Shown: positions 1 to 6,924, counted from the first letter of the stretch. The stretch is DNA of 20,361 bases from Blastococcus sp. CT_GayMR20 (GCF_004570345.1 NZ_SPQM01000088.1:1-20361); one strand, 5' to 3'. The notes: generated by a model from the letters alone, not told the origin. Numbers and translations are program-made.

Positions 1-131
1 TCGTCCAGCACGGAGTCCGCGAACGCGAGGTCCCATCGGGGGTCGGCCAGATCGAGCCGCCAGATCGTGACGTCCCCGGGGGACCGGACGGGTTCCGCAC
101 GGACGCCCTGCCGCTCGTGGACGAGCGCCAT
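1..131 (-). CDS. Probable 4'-phosphopantetheinyl transferase, N-terminus only (cut by window edge)
   Basis: Only the first 43 codons are inside the window. The reading begins MALVHERQGVR and contains VTIWRLDLADPRWD followed by FADSVLD. A Trp-Arg-Leu-Asp-Leu strand near the N-terminus, followed by the start of a helix, resembles Sfp/PPTase-type phosphopantetheinyl transferases (typically 'W-x-v-dl', then 'L..dE..RA'), which activate acyl or peptidyl carrier proteins. The diagnostic catalytic motifs lie outside the window, so the family call is an inference from a short stretch. The ATG at 131 is preferred because GGAG sits 7 nt upstream; an in-frame GTG at 137 would leave only 1 nt after that GGAG. 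It is on the same strand as the MscS group but separated by about 130 nt. Confidence 0.45.
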   Translation of the reverse strand, partial: MALVHERQGVRAEPVRSPGDVTIWRLDLADPRWDLAFADSVLD

Positions 132-262
132 GGTCACACTCCGTTGCTCAGAGTCGGCTGACGCAGGCCCTGCGAAGCGCCTGGTGCGGTGGACGACGTC
201 CCGAGGGTATGGGCGTTGTGGCCGAGAGATAACCGTGCGTCACCCCAAGGGAGGGGATCCCG

Positions 263-706
263 TCAGCCGGCGGGTGTGTCCGTCGGGGTCCCCGGGTTCG
301 GCAGGGTGGTCGTGGGCGCGTCGGTCTCCGTCGGATCGGTCGGGGTCGGGCTGTCGGTCGTCCCGCTCGTCGGCTCGGAGGTCGTGGACTCCTCCGTCGT
401 CGTCGGCTCGTCGTCGGTCGTCTCCGGGGCGGGCGTCGTCGTCTCCTCCGCCGTCGTCGGCGCGGCGGGGGTCGTCGTCGGAGCCGGCTGCTGGTCGCTG
501 ACCCCGCTCGTGGTCGTCCCCGCGTCGGGCGTCTCCGGGCGGATGTTGAGCCAGAGCGTGCCGATCGCCAGGAACAGCACCCCGAGGACGACGGTGGACG
601 TGCGGGCCCGGCCGAGGTGGGCGGGCAGCTTCGACCAGCGCGAGCGCGCCGGTGCGGTGCTGACCGTCGGCGTGACGGCCGGCTGCTCGCCGGTGGAGCC
701 GCTCAC
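263..706 (-). CDS. Single-pass membrane protein with long Thr/Pro/Glu/Ser-rich tail
   Basis: This is a 147-residue protein of no recognised family. Residues 1-36 are a hydrophilic, basic N-terminus. Residues about 37-54 (STVVLGVLFLAIGTLWL) form one membrane segment. Residues about 57-147 are almost entirely Thr, Pro, Glu, Ser, Asp, Gly and Ala, without cysteine. By the positive-inside rule the tail should lie outside the membrane, where it could span the cell wall or be glycosylated; this is inference. The GTG start (706-704) overlaps the stop of the upstream mscS gene as GTGA, so translation is probably coupled to the channel. The tail is encoded by repetitive gtcgtc-type DNA. It could equally be a generic wall-associated stalk protein. 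Confidence 0.75.
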   Translation of the reverse strand: MSGSTGEQPAVTPTVSTAPARSRWSKLPAHLGRARTSTVVLGVLFLAIGTLWLNIRPETPDAGTTTSGVSDQQPAPTTTPAAPTTAEETTTPAPETTDDEPTTTEESTTSEPTSGTTDSPTPTDPTETDAPTTTLPNPGTPTDTPAG

Positions 707-1599
707 CGCTCGCCCTCGCGTGCCAGGTCGCCCTCGACCACGGGGGTGTCGACCGCGGTCGGCGGCGGCACGTTCAGCCCCTGGTCGCGGAACGCGAGGA
801 CGACGCGGGCGCGCAGGTCGCGGCCGACCTCGAACTGCTTGCCCGGCAGGGTGCGCGCGACCATGCGCACGTTCACCTGCTCGAGGTCGAGGCTCTCGAC
901 GCCCATGACGCTGGGCGGGTCCAGCAGCAGCGGCCGCAGGCCCGGATCGCGGAAGGCCTCGCGGCCGACCTCGCGCAGGATCTCGTTGACCCGGTTGACG
1001 TCGACGCTGGTCGGGATCGGGACGTCGACGACAGCGCGGGCCCAGTCGCGCGACAGGTTCACGACCTTGGCGATGGCGCCGTTGGGCACCGTGATGACCT
1101 CGCCGTTGGACGAGCGCATCCGCGTGACCCGGAGGGTGACGTCCTCGACGGTTCCGGTGGCCGGCTCCCCGGCGCCGGTGACGGTGATCGAGACGACGTC
1201 GCCGAAGCCGTACTGCCGCTCGGTGATGATGAAGAACCCGGCGAGGACGTCGCCGACGATCCGCTGCGCACCGAAGCCGAGCCCGACGCCGAGGACGGTC
1301 GCCGGTGCCACCAGGCCCGTCACCGGGACGCCGAGCCGGTCGAGCACGAAGAACACGGCGATCGAGTAGATCAGCACGATCGCCGCCCAGGTCAGCACCT
1401 GGGTGAGGGAGTGCCGGTGCTTCGCGGCCTCCGAGCGCACGAGCACGTCGCCGCCGGTGGACTGGCTGTCGATCCGGTCGGTGATGCGGGAGCCGACCCA
1501 GGCCACGAACCGGGCCAGCAGCACCGAGCCGAGGACGATCAGGACGACTTCCAGCCCTCGGCCGGAGAGCCAGTCGCGCAGTTCGATCAGCGGGCCCAT
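703..1599 (-). CDS. MscS-family small-conductance mechanosensitive ion channel
   Basis: This 298-residue protein forms a stretch-gated pore in the cytoplasmic membrane that releases solutes on hypo-osmotic shock. Hydrophobic segments lie at about 17-35 and 66-86. The pore helix (about 90-122) is rich in Gly/Ala and contains GVGLGFGAQRIVGD and GFFIITE. The beta domain follows, with GDVVSI, GTVEDVTLR and the family signature GEVITVPNGAI (about 156-166), and then the alpha/beta C-terminal domain. The length is close to that of E. coli MscS. The ATG at 1599 has GGAG 6 nt upstream. A TACGGT -10-like hexamer lies at 1630-1635 just after the thioesterase stop, so the gene may have its own promoter as well as read-through. 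Its stop overlaps the next gene's GTG. Confidence 0.93.
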   Translation of the reverse strand: MGPLIELRDWLSGRGLEVVLIVLGSVLLARFVAWVGSRITDRIDSQSTGGDVLVRSEAAKHRHSLTQVLTWAAIVLIYSIAVFFVLDRLGVPVTGLVAPATVLGVGLGFGAQRIVGDVLAGFFIITERQYGFGDVVSITVTGAGEPATGTVEDVTLRVTRMRSSNGEVITVPNGAIAKVVNLSRDWARAVVDVPIPTSVDVNRVNEILREVGREAFRDPGLRPLLLDPPSVMGVESLDLEQVNVRMVARTLPGKQFEVGRDLRARVVLAFRDQGLNVPPPTAVDTPVVEGDLAREGER

Positions 1600-1637
1600 G
1601 TCACTCCACGTCGCGTCGTCATCGCGTCCACCGTAGG

Positions 1638-2426
1638 TCAGCGCGGTTCGACGAACAGTGACGCCGCCGACCGGCCGATCGGGCCGTCGGCATCGAACAG
1701 CACGCCGCTGCACAGGGCCGCGCCGGTGCCGCCGAGCACCGTCCGGGCGTCCACGCCGACCCACTCGCCGCGCGGCGGGCGGTGCAGCGACACCAGCAGG
1801 TCGACGTTGGCGAAGGTCGCGGTCGCCCAGTCCAGCTCCGCGGAGATCCCGCTGGCCGCGTCGGTCATGACGAGCAGGTGCTGCAGCGGCGTCATCGGCT
1901 CGCCGGCCACGAGCTCGCAGCGGGGTCGGGTCCACGCCGACGCCGGTCCGGGGGCGTTGAAGCTGCCGGTCGCGAACCGCCACTCCAGCGCTCGGTGGTA
2001 GGCGATGTCCTCCGTGAAGAACGCGGCGTCCTCGGGCTTGCTCTCCTCCGGTCCGGCGGCGGCCGGGTGCTGGAGATCCTCGGTGACCGGGGCGTCGCCG
2101 TGGGTGCGCATCCGCCAGGCGGAGAGTCGCATCAGCGGGCGGTCCTCGGCGCCGGAGAGGACGGTCTCGACCAGCTCGATGCGGCGACCCGGGCGGACGA
2201 GGGAGGTCCGGATCCGGACCGGGCCGACGGGCACGGGCGCGAAGATGTCGTAGGCCATCCGGACGGTCTGGCCGCCCTCGATGCCGCTGGCCTCCTCCGC
2301 CGCGCGCAGCAGGAGCGCGGCCGGCGGGCCGGCGTGCTGGAGGCCGGCGTCCCAGGGGCCGATGGTCAGCGCGGTGGCGAGGAAGCCGTCGTCCGTGGGT
2401 TCGTAGAGGGCGGGGGGCAGCTCCAT
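1638..2426 (-). CDS. Acyl-CoA thioesterase-like double-hotdog protein
   Basis: This 262-residue protein resembles the TesB/4HBT_3-type thioesterase family of two tandem hotdog folds, which hydrolyse acyl-CoA to fatty acid and CoA. The N-terminal hotdog contains GPWDAGLQHAGPPAALLLRAAEE (about 23-45), the equivalent of the family's 'hGG...all' central helix. It continues with VRMAYDIFAPVPVGPVRIRTSLVRPGRRIELVE. The C-terminal half contains PLQHLLVMTDAASGISAELDW and ends with SGVLFDADGPIGRSAASLFVEPR, typical of the last beta strands. The substrate cannot be told from sequence. It follows a small membrane-protein gene by 22 nt and precedes mscS by 38 nt, all on one strand. No strong Shine-Dalgarno is visible before the ATG, which suggests reliance on the upstream gene. 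Confidence 0.85.
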   Translation of the reverse strand: MELPPALYEPTDDGFLATALTIGPWDAGLQHAGPPAALLLRAAEEASGIEGGQTVRMAYDIFAPVPVGPVRIRTSLVRPGRRIELVETVLSGAEDRPLMRLSAWRMRTHGDAPVTEDLQHPAAAGPEESKPEDAAFFTEDIAYHRALEWRFATGSFNAPGPASAWTRPRCELVAGEPMTPLQHLLVMTDAASGISAELDWATATFANVDLLVSLHRPPRGEWVGVDARTVLGGTGAALCSGVLFDADGPIGRSAASLFVEPR

Positions 2427-2448
2427 GCCGTGCAGTCTGTCGGGCCGC

Positions 2449-2817
2449 TCAGGAGCCCGAGCGCCGGGTCTGCCACACCGCCGTCGCCGTCCAGGCGGCC
2501 GCCGCGACGGCGATCAGCGACCAGAGCCAGCGCAGCTCGGCGTCGGTCGAGAGCAGCAGGAGGACTGCGACGACGAGCACCGCCCCCGCCAGGGGCACGG
2601 TCGCCAGCAGCGTGCGCAGCGTGTCCGGCCCGGGGATCACCATGAACACGATCGCAGCGGTGACCAGCAGGAAGGCGCACAGCGCAGCGAGGGCCGCCGA
2701 GGTGATGCCGTACCGGTCCGGCAGCGCGATCGCGCCCATGCCGAACGCGACGATGCCGAGCGCCAGGAGGATCAGGGTCCGCCGGCGGCGATCGGACCAC
2801 GGCGGCCGTTCCTCCAC
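2449..2817 (-). CDS. Small four-helix integral membrane protein, unknown function
   Basis: This protein has 122 residues if started at the GTG at 2817 (MEERPPWSDRRRR...). A basic cytoplasmic N-terminus is followed by four hydrophobic stretches at about 14-31, 38-60, 69-90 and 96-113, and a short TRRSGS tail. No conserved motif or family was recognised. Another in-frame GTG lies seven codons upstream and neither has a well-spaced ribosome site, so the start is uncertain. It is the first gene of the minus-strand group that continues to the thioesterase and MscS. I infer only a membrane location. Confidence 0.65.
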   Translation of the reverse strand: MEERPPWSDRRRRTLILLALGIVAFGMGAIALPDRYGITSAALAALCAFLLVTAAIVFMVIPGPDTLRTLLATVPLAGAVLVVAVLLLLSTDAELRWLWSLIAVAAAAWTATAVWQTRRSGS

Positions 2818-2870
2818 GGCTCCAGTGTGCGCGCGCACCCTGAGGTCGCCATGATCACCACTGGTCCACC

Positions 2871-2894
2871 GGGCCCTCCCGCTCCCGGAGGCCC
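2871..2894. terminator. Imperfect GC-rich hairpin downstream of the DUF5655-type gene
   Basis: GGGCCCTCC is followed, after a short loop, by GGAGGCCC. This gives an eight-pair stem with one bulged C. It lies about 100 nt past the stop at 2997 and before the membrane-protein gene on the same strand. There is no T-tract, as is common in high-GC actinobacteria. The rest of the gap 2818-2996 holds no gene I can support. Confidence 0.3.
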
Positions 2895-2996
2895 CGCTGA
2901 ACCAGAGCTGATCTTCAGGGGCTCGCGGGTCGGCCCACCTTCTGGGAAGCAGGGCCTTCGAAGCGCCGCCGGTCAACGAGTTCCCCGACGATGCGG

Positions 2997-3389
2997 TCAG
3001 CCGTTCTGCTCGCAGGCGGCCCGCAGCAGCGTGCGCACCTCGTCGTCGACGTCGTCCACGGTGGTGAGCCGCACGCGGTGGGTGGCCGAGCCGGGCGCCT
3101 TCGCGGCCTCGCGGACGGCGTCGAACACCGGCCGCAGCGCAGCCCGGGCACCGGTGTACTGCCCGTCGACGTACTGCTCGACGGTCGGCCGCACCCAGCC
3201 GGCGGCCCGGGCGACCTCGTCGGCGATGGCCCACTGGGTGTTCTGCCGCACACCGTGCACCTCGCGCAGCCACGTGCGGACGGCGTTCTGGTCGAGCGGG
3301 TCCACCCCCGCCGTGCCGACCAGCGCCACCCATCCGGCTATCGACCTGCCCGTTCGCTCGTCGATGGAGTCGGTGACCGCGCTCGTCAT
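2997..3389 (-). CDS. DUF4287/DUF5655-type protein with a shortened C-terminal domain
   Basis: This is a 130-residue protein. Residues about 10-75 contain DERTGRSIAGWVALV, GVDPLDQNAVRTWLREVHGV, QNTQWAIADEVARAAGW and VEQYVDGQYTG, characteristic of the DUF4287-like N-terminal module found before DUF5655. DUF5655 begins at ARAALRPVFDAVREA (about 81-95) but then jumps to APGSATHRVRLTTVDDVDDEVRTLLRAACEQNG. As I remember the family, some 45-50 residues (the central beta-rich part with a YVxFxRxxQFA-like strand) normally lie between these pieces; here the reading frame stays intact. The function of the family is unknown. The gene is divergent from the STAS gene. The ATG at 3389 is chosen because homology begins shortly after it; its ribosome site is weak. 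Confidence 0.75.
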   Translation of the reverse strand: MTSAVTDSIDERTGRSIAGWVALVGTAGVDPLDQNAVRTWLREVHGVRQNTQWAIADEVARAAGWVRPTVEQYVDGQYTGARAALRPVFDAVREAAKAPGSATHRVRLTTVDDVDDEVRTLLRAACEQNG

Positions 3390-3438
3390 GTCGTCCGGGG
3401 ATGGCACGGGCGTCACGTTGGCCCGCCGTCGGTACCGC

Positions 3439-3471
3439 GGAACTGTCTCCGGGGCTGCGTACGTTCGCGGG
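3439..3471 (+). promoter_or_regulatory. Candidate promoter of the STAS gene (ECF-like -35, TACGTT -10)
   Basis: GGAAC at 3439-3443 and TACGTT at 3460-3465 (containing CGTT) are spaced like GGAAY-N18/19-GTT promoters read by SigR/SigH-type ECF sigma factors. TACGTT also fits the general actinobacterial TAnnnT -10. Six bases after it comes an in-frame GTG (3472), consistent with a leaderless transcript. This is inferred from sequence only. Confidence 0.4.
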
Positions 3472-3957
3472 GTGACGGCGGTGCCGTCGGCGGGGCTGGG
3501 GGAGCACGGCATGGTTCGGGCGCACGAGTGGGACGTCTCGCGACGGTTGTCGCGGTCACCGGGCGGACGTCGTCCGCGGTGGGGTGCGCACCCGCCTGCT
3601 CCTGCGGTGCGCGTCGAGTGGCTGTCCACGGGGGTCCGCACCGTGGTCGCGGTGAGCGGGGACCTGGACGGCGTGACCACCCCGCAGCTGGAGGCCGTCG
3701 TCGCCGAGCAGCCGCTGGCCGGGTGCGCGGTGCTCGAGGTCGACCTGAGCGGCGTGCCGTCGATCGGCTCGACCGGGCTGTCGGTGCTCCTCGGCGTGCG
3801 GCGCTGGTGCCAGCAGCGGCGGATCGCGCTGCGGATCCGCGGCACGCAGCCGTCGGTCTGGCGCGCGTTCGAGGCCACCGGGCTCGACCGGGTGTTCGAG
3901 GCGCCGGCCGGCGCGGTGGAGACGCTGCCGGCACGCGAGGACCCCGTCCTCTTCTGA
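3472..3957 (+). CDS. STAS-domain protein (anti-sigma factor antagonist-like)
   Basis: This protein has 161 residues from the GTG at 3472, or 148 from an in-frame ATG at 3511 that has a GGGGGAG ribosome site 6 nt upstream; both starts are credible. After a basic, disordered N-terminus the STAS fold runs from VRVEWLSTGVRTVVAVSGDLDGVTTPQLEAVV to the C-terminal helix ATGLDRVFEA. STAS antagonists bind anti-sigma kinases and are switched by phosphorylation of a Ser in a D-S-[ST]-G loop. Here the loop reads PSIGSTGLSVLL: the phosphorylatable Ser (87 from the ATG) is kept, but the preceding Asp is Gly. No partner anti-sigma factor or sigma gene is adjacent, so it may work in trans. Confidence 0.85.
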   Translation: MTAVPSAGLGEHGMVRAHEWDVSRRLSRSPGGRRPRWGAHPPAPAVRVEWLSTGVRTVVAVSGDLDGVTTPQLEAVVAEQPLAGCAVLEVDLSGVPSIGSTGLSVLLGVRRWCQQRRIALRIRGTQPSVWRAFEATGLDRVFEAPAGAVETLPAREDPVLF

Positions 3958-3994
3958 GCGCCGCCCCGTAGGTGGCTCGGCGCGGATAGGGGAC

Positions 3995-4006
3995 TACGTT
4001 GCCGGA
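3995..4006 (+). promoter_or_regulatory. Leaderless-type promoter of the EamA gene
   Basis: TACGTT at 3995-4000 is followed by six bases and then the GTG start at 4007. No Shine-Dalgarno fits between them. The spacing would put the transcription start at or next to the start codon. No clear -35 is visible. Confidence 0.4.
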
Positions 4007-4972
4007 GTGCCCCGCGTCGCGCGTCCCTCCCTCGGCTACGCCCTGACCCTCGCGGCGGCGGGCTTCTTCGCCGTGAACGGGACCGTCTCCACCCTCGCGC
4101 TGGACGCCGGCATCGCGCCCACCCGGCTGACCGCGCTGCGCTGCACCGGGGCCGCGCTCGGGCTGCTGCTGGTGCTGGCGGTGGTGTCGCCCCGCCGGCT
4201 GCGGATCACCTGGCGCGAGGTGCCGTTCCTCGCCGTCTTCGGCGTCGTCGGTGTCGCACTCACCCAGTTCCTCTACTACGTGGCGATCGGCCGGATGCCG
4301 GTCGGCATCGCGCTGGTCTTCGAGATGACCGCCCCGGTCTTCATCGCGCTCTACGTCTGGCTGGTGCGACGCGAGACGGTGCGCAGCCGGCTGTGGGTGG
4401 CGCTCCTGCTCTCCCTGTCCGGCCTCCTCCTGGTCGCCGAGGTGTGGCAGGACGGCGGCTCGCTCGACGTCGTCGGCGTGGTCGCGGCGCTGATCGCGGC
4501 GCTGTGCCTGGCGACCTACTACCTGATGGGCGAGCGCGGCACGGTCACCCGCGACCCCGTGGCGCTCACCTGCTGGAGCTTCGTGGCGGCGGCCGTGTTC
4601 TGGTCCGTCGCCGCTCCGTGGTGGCAGTTCGACACCGCCGTGCTCGGCGAGCCGGTGGAGATGTCCCTCGGCGGCCTGGAGCTGCCGCTGTGGGTGCTGG
4701 TCGCCTGGATCGTCGTCCTCGGTGCGGTCGTGCCGTTCTGGCTGTCGATCGCGGCACTGCAGCACCTCGCCCCGACGGCGGCGGGTCTGGTGGCGACCGT
4801 CGAGCCGGTGTTCGCCTCGATCGTCGCCTGGCTGTGGCTCGAGCAGGTGCTCTCCGGCTGGCAGATCGCCGGCGGCACCGTCGTCCTCACCGGGATCGTG
4901 CTGGCGCAGACCGCCCGGGCGGCGCCGGTGCCGACGCCCCTCCCCGAGACGCCGGCACCGCTCGCCACCTGA
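4007..4972 (+). CDS. EamA-family (DMT superfamily) transporter
   Basis: This 321-residue protein has about ten hydrophobic segments arranged as two EamA repeats (about 10-145 and 157-305). The family moves small metabolites, often amino acids or sugars, out of the cell; the substrate is not predictable here. Typical features are the first-helix FFAVNGTVSTLAL, TRLTALRCTGAALGLLL, FEMTAPVFIALYVWLVRRE at the end of repeat one and ATVEPVFASIVAWLWLEQVLSGWQIAGGTVVLTGIVLAQ at the end of repeat two. A Pro/Ala-rich tail ends the protein. The GTG start is supported by a -10 element six bases upstream (leaderless). The gene is transcribed towards the iron-uptake locus and separated from it by a perfect palindrome. 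Confidence 0.93.
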   Translation: MPRVARPSLGYALTLAAAGFFAVNGTVSTLALDAGIAPTRLTALRCTGAALGLLLVLAVVSPRRLRITWREVPFLAVFGVVGVALTQFLYYVAIGRMPVGIALVFEMTAPVFIALYVWLVRRETVRSRLWVALLLSLSGLLLVAEVWQDGGSLDVVGVVAALIAALCLATYYLMGERGTVTRDPVALTCWSFVAAAVFWSVAAPWWQFDTAVLGEPVEMSLGGLELPLWVLVAWIVVLGAVVPFWLSIAALQHLAPTAAGLVATVEPVFASIVAWLWLEQVLSGWQIAGGTVVLTGIVLAQTARAAPVPTPLPETPAPLAT

Positions 4973-4973
4973 G

Positions 4974-5009
4974 CCGGAGGTGCCGAAATGGCCATTTCGG
5001 CACCTCCGG
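4974..5009. terminator. Perfect 36-bp palindrome, probable bidirectional terminator
   Basis: CCGGAGGTGCCGAAATGG is followed immediately by its exact reverse complement (18-bp arms, centre between 4991 and 4992). It fills almost the entire gap between two convergent genes, one base after the EamA stop and six bases before the lipoprotein stop. There is no T-tract on either strand. Its position suits a bidirectional terminator. Confidence 0.75.
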
Positions 5010-5015
5010 GACGGA

Positions 5016-6020
5016 TCACGTGACCTTCTGCGCCTCGGCGAGCCAGCCGGCGAGCTCGGTCATGTACTCGGCCTGGGCCACATAGTCCATGCCGAGGTAC
5101 TTCCACGGGTGGAGCTGGCCGGACTCGACGGCGGGGAGCAGCGCGGCGGTCGGCTGGGCGGCGATCTCCTCGGGGCTCATGCTGAACCGCAGCGAGTAGA
5201 GGATCACGTCGCTCGGGTGGTTCGGCACCTCCTCCCAGCCCACGGAGTTCCAGAAGTAGCCGTCGCCACCCGGGTCGACGAAGTTCACGCCCAGGTCCTG
5301 GTAGAGGTGCAGGGACGGGTCGTCGGGCGCCTTGGCCATCCACCAGCCGTCGGCCTCGGTCGCGAAGACGGGCAGCACGCTGACGCCGCTCCCGGCCGCC
5401 TCGGTGAGCTCGGCCGACGCCGCCTCGTACTCCTCGCGCATCTGCGCCACCTCACCACCGTCCACGTCGACGCCGAGGGACGCGGCCAGCTCGACGGTCC
5501 GCTCGATGACCTCGTCGGCCGAGCCGCGCCAGGCGATGCCGACGATGGGCGCGATCTCCGCCACCTGCTCCTGTTGCTCGATCGACTCGAAGCCGTAGAG
5601 CGGCGCGGCGGGGTCGAGGGTGCCCTCGGAGTCGGTCGGGTAGACCGACGTCACGATGAGGTCGGGGTCGGCGGCGGCCAGGGCCTCGAGGTCGATCTGC
5701 CCGTAGCTCGTGCCGACGACCGCGACGCCCGAGAGGTCCTTGCCCTCGAAGGCGACGTCGTCCTCGATCGAGGTCTGGCCCCAGCTGGCGACCGGCGCGA
5801 TGCCGTAGTTCCACAGCGAGGACAGGACGTCGTTGAGCCCGGCGACGCGGGTGGGCACCTCGTCCAGGGAGACGGTGGTGCCGAGGTCGTCGGTGAACTC
5901 CCAGCCGTCCGCGGCGGCGGGCTGGGTGCCGGTGGCGGCGTCCTCGCCGCAGGCGCTCAGGGGAACGGCCAAGCCGAACGCCAGGAGGCCGCCGGTCAGG
6001 CGTCGGGATGTGAGGTGCAA
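5016..6020 (-). CDS. Iron-siderophore ABC transporter substrate-binding lipoprotein
   Basis: This 334-residue, membrane-anchored protein belongs to the Peripla_BP_2/FepB-like family and should capture ferric siderophore and hand it to the permeases encoded just upstream. It has a lipoprotein signal peptide: basic MHLTSRR, a hydrophobic core, then the lipobox VPLSAC with lipidated Cys24. The family fold follows: WEFTDDLGTTVSL, VAGLNDVLSSLWNYGIAPVAS, and GQIDLEALAAADPDLIVTS, the typical 'peGvDlEalaalkPDLIi' segment. I chose the TTG at 6020 because GAGGAG lies 5 nt upstream and it yields a normal-length signal peptide. An ATG at 6047 (343 residues) has no ribosome site. An iron box lies upstream at 6066-6084. 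Confidence 0.9.
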   Translation of the reverse strand: MHLTSRRLTGGLLAFGLAVPLSACGEDAATGTQPAAADGWEFTDDLGTTVSLDEVPTRVAGLNDVLSSLWNYGIAPVASWGQTSIEDDVAFEGKDLSGVAVVGTSYGQIDLEALAAADPDLIVTSVYPTDSEGTLDPAAPLYGFESIEQQEQVAEIAPIVGIAWRGSADEVIERTVELAASLGVDVDGGEVAQMREEYEAASAELTEAAGSGVSVLPVFATEADGWWMAKAPDDPSLHLYQDLGVNFVDPGGDGYFWNSVGWEEVPNHPSDVILYSLRFSMSPEEIAAQPTAALLPAVESGQLHPWKYLGMDYVAQAEYMTELAGWLAEAQKVT

Positions 6021-6065
6021 CGGAACTCCTCGAGGTCTGGGATGCATGGTGATCCCGGTCGAGGG

Positions 6066-6084
6066 AAAGGTTAGCCTGTCCTAA
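6066..6084 (-). promoter_or_regulatory. DtxR/IdeR-like iron box upstream of the binding-protein gene
   Basis: Read on the minus strand the site is TTAGGACAGGCTAACCTTT. It matches the 19-bp IdeR/DtxR consensus (TTAGGTTAGGCTAACCTAA) at 15 positions, with the core AGGCTAACCT intact. It contains TAACCT, a plausible -10, so Fe-loaded repressor would block the promoter. It lies between the ATPase stop and the lipoprotein start. Confidence 0.8.
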
Positions 6085-6108
6085 CTCTCCGGCCGACGAG
6101 GGTTGCGC

Positions 6109-6924
6109 TCAGCGCAGCCGGCGCACCGGCACCACCATCGGCGTCCCGGTGACCGGATCGGGCAGCACGCGCGCCTCCAGGTCGAAGACGTCGGCCAGCA
6201 GGGTCTCGGTGAGCACCTCCTCCGGCGTCCCCGACACGACGAGCTCGCCGTCCTTCATCGCCACCAGCCGCCGCGCGTAGCGCGCGGCGAGGTTGAGGTC
6301 GTGCAGCACCACGACGACGGTCCGGCCGCGCTCGGCGTGCAGCCGCCCGACCAGCTCGAGGACGTCGATCTGGTGCGAGAGGTCGAGGTAGGTCGTCGGC
6401 TCGTCGAGCAGCAGCAGGTCGGTGCCCTGGGCCAGCGCCATCGAGATCCACGCGCGCTGCCGCTGACCACCGGACAGCTCGTCCACCGGCCGGTCCGCCA
6501 GTCCCGCCATGTCGGTCCAGGTGAGCGCCTCGGTGACCACCGCCTCGTCGTCGCGGGACCACTGCCGCAGCCAGCTCTGGTGCGGGTGTCGGCCTCGGGC
6601 GACGAGGTCGGCGACGGTGAGCCCGTCGGGTGCGATCGGGGTCTGGGGGAGCAGGCCGAGCACCTTCGCGACCTCGCGGGTCGGTGTGCGCGCGATGGCG
6701 CGGCCGTCGAGCAGCACCTGCCCGCTCGCCGGCCGCATCAGCCGGCCGAGCGCCCGCAGCAGCGTGGACTTGCCGCAGCCGTTGGGGCCGACGATCGCGG
6801 TGAAGGAGCCCTCGGTCAGCTCCAGGTCCAGGTCGCGGACGACGACGGCCTCGTCGTAGGCGAGGGAGACGCGCTCGGCCGCGAGACGGACCGGTCCGTT
6901 CGGAAGGTTCACCAGCTGGGTCAC
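6109..6924 (-). CDS. Iron-siderophore ABC transporter ATP-binding protein (FecE/FepC-like)
   Basis: This 271-residue cytoplasmic ATPase powers the importer. All nucleotide-binding motifs are present: Walker A GPNGCGKST (46-54), Q-loop LLPQ (Gln94), signature LSGGQRQRAWI (140-150), Walker B LLLLDEP (160-166) and switch His198 in VVLHDLN. The segment VADLVARGRHPHQSWLRQWSRDDE after the Q-loop is typical of the FecE/FhuC/FepC group ('GR.PH..w....s..D'). The GTG start (6924-6922) overlaps the stop of the second permease as GTGA, so the ATPase is translationally coupled to the permeases. It should be co-transcribed from the iron-regulated promoter at about 9025. Confidence 0.95.
   Translation of the reverse strand: MTQLVNLPNGPVRLAAERVSLAYDEAVVVRDLDLELTEGSFTAIVGPNGCGKSTLLRALGRLMRPASGQVLLDGRAIARTPTREVAKVLGLLPQTPIAPDGLTVADLVARGRHPHQSWLRQWSRDDEAVVTEALTWTDMAGLADRPVDELSGGQRQRAWISMALAQGTDLLLLDEPTTYLDLSHQIDVLELVGRLHAERGRTVVVVLHDLNLAARYARRLVAMKDGELVVSGTPEEVLTETLLADVFDLEARVLPDPVTGTPMVVPVRRLR

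Noticed and set aside
138..262. Promoter or terminator between the Thr/Pro-rich gene and the PPTase-like gene
   Set aside because: A small CCCC...GGGG hairpin (about 242-256) and an AT-richer patch near 230 are visible, but neither is strong enough to name.
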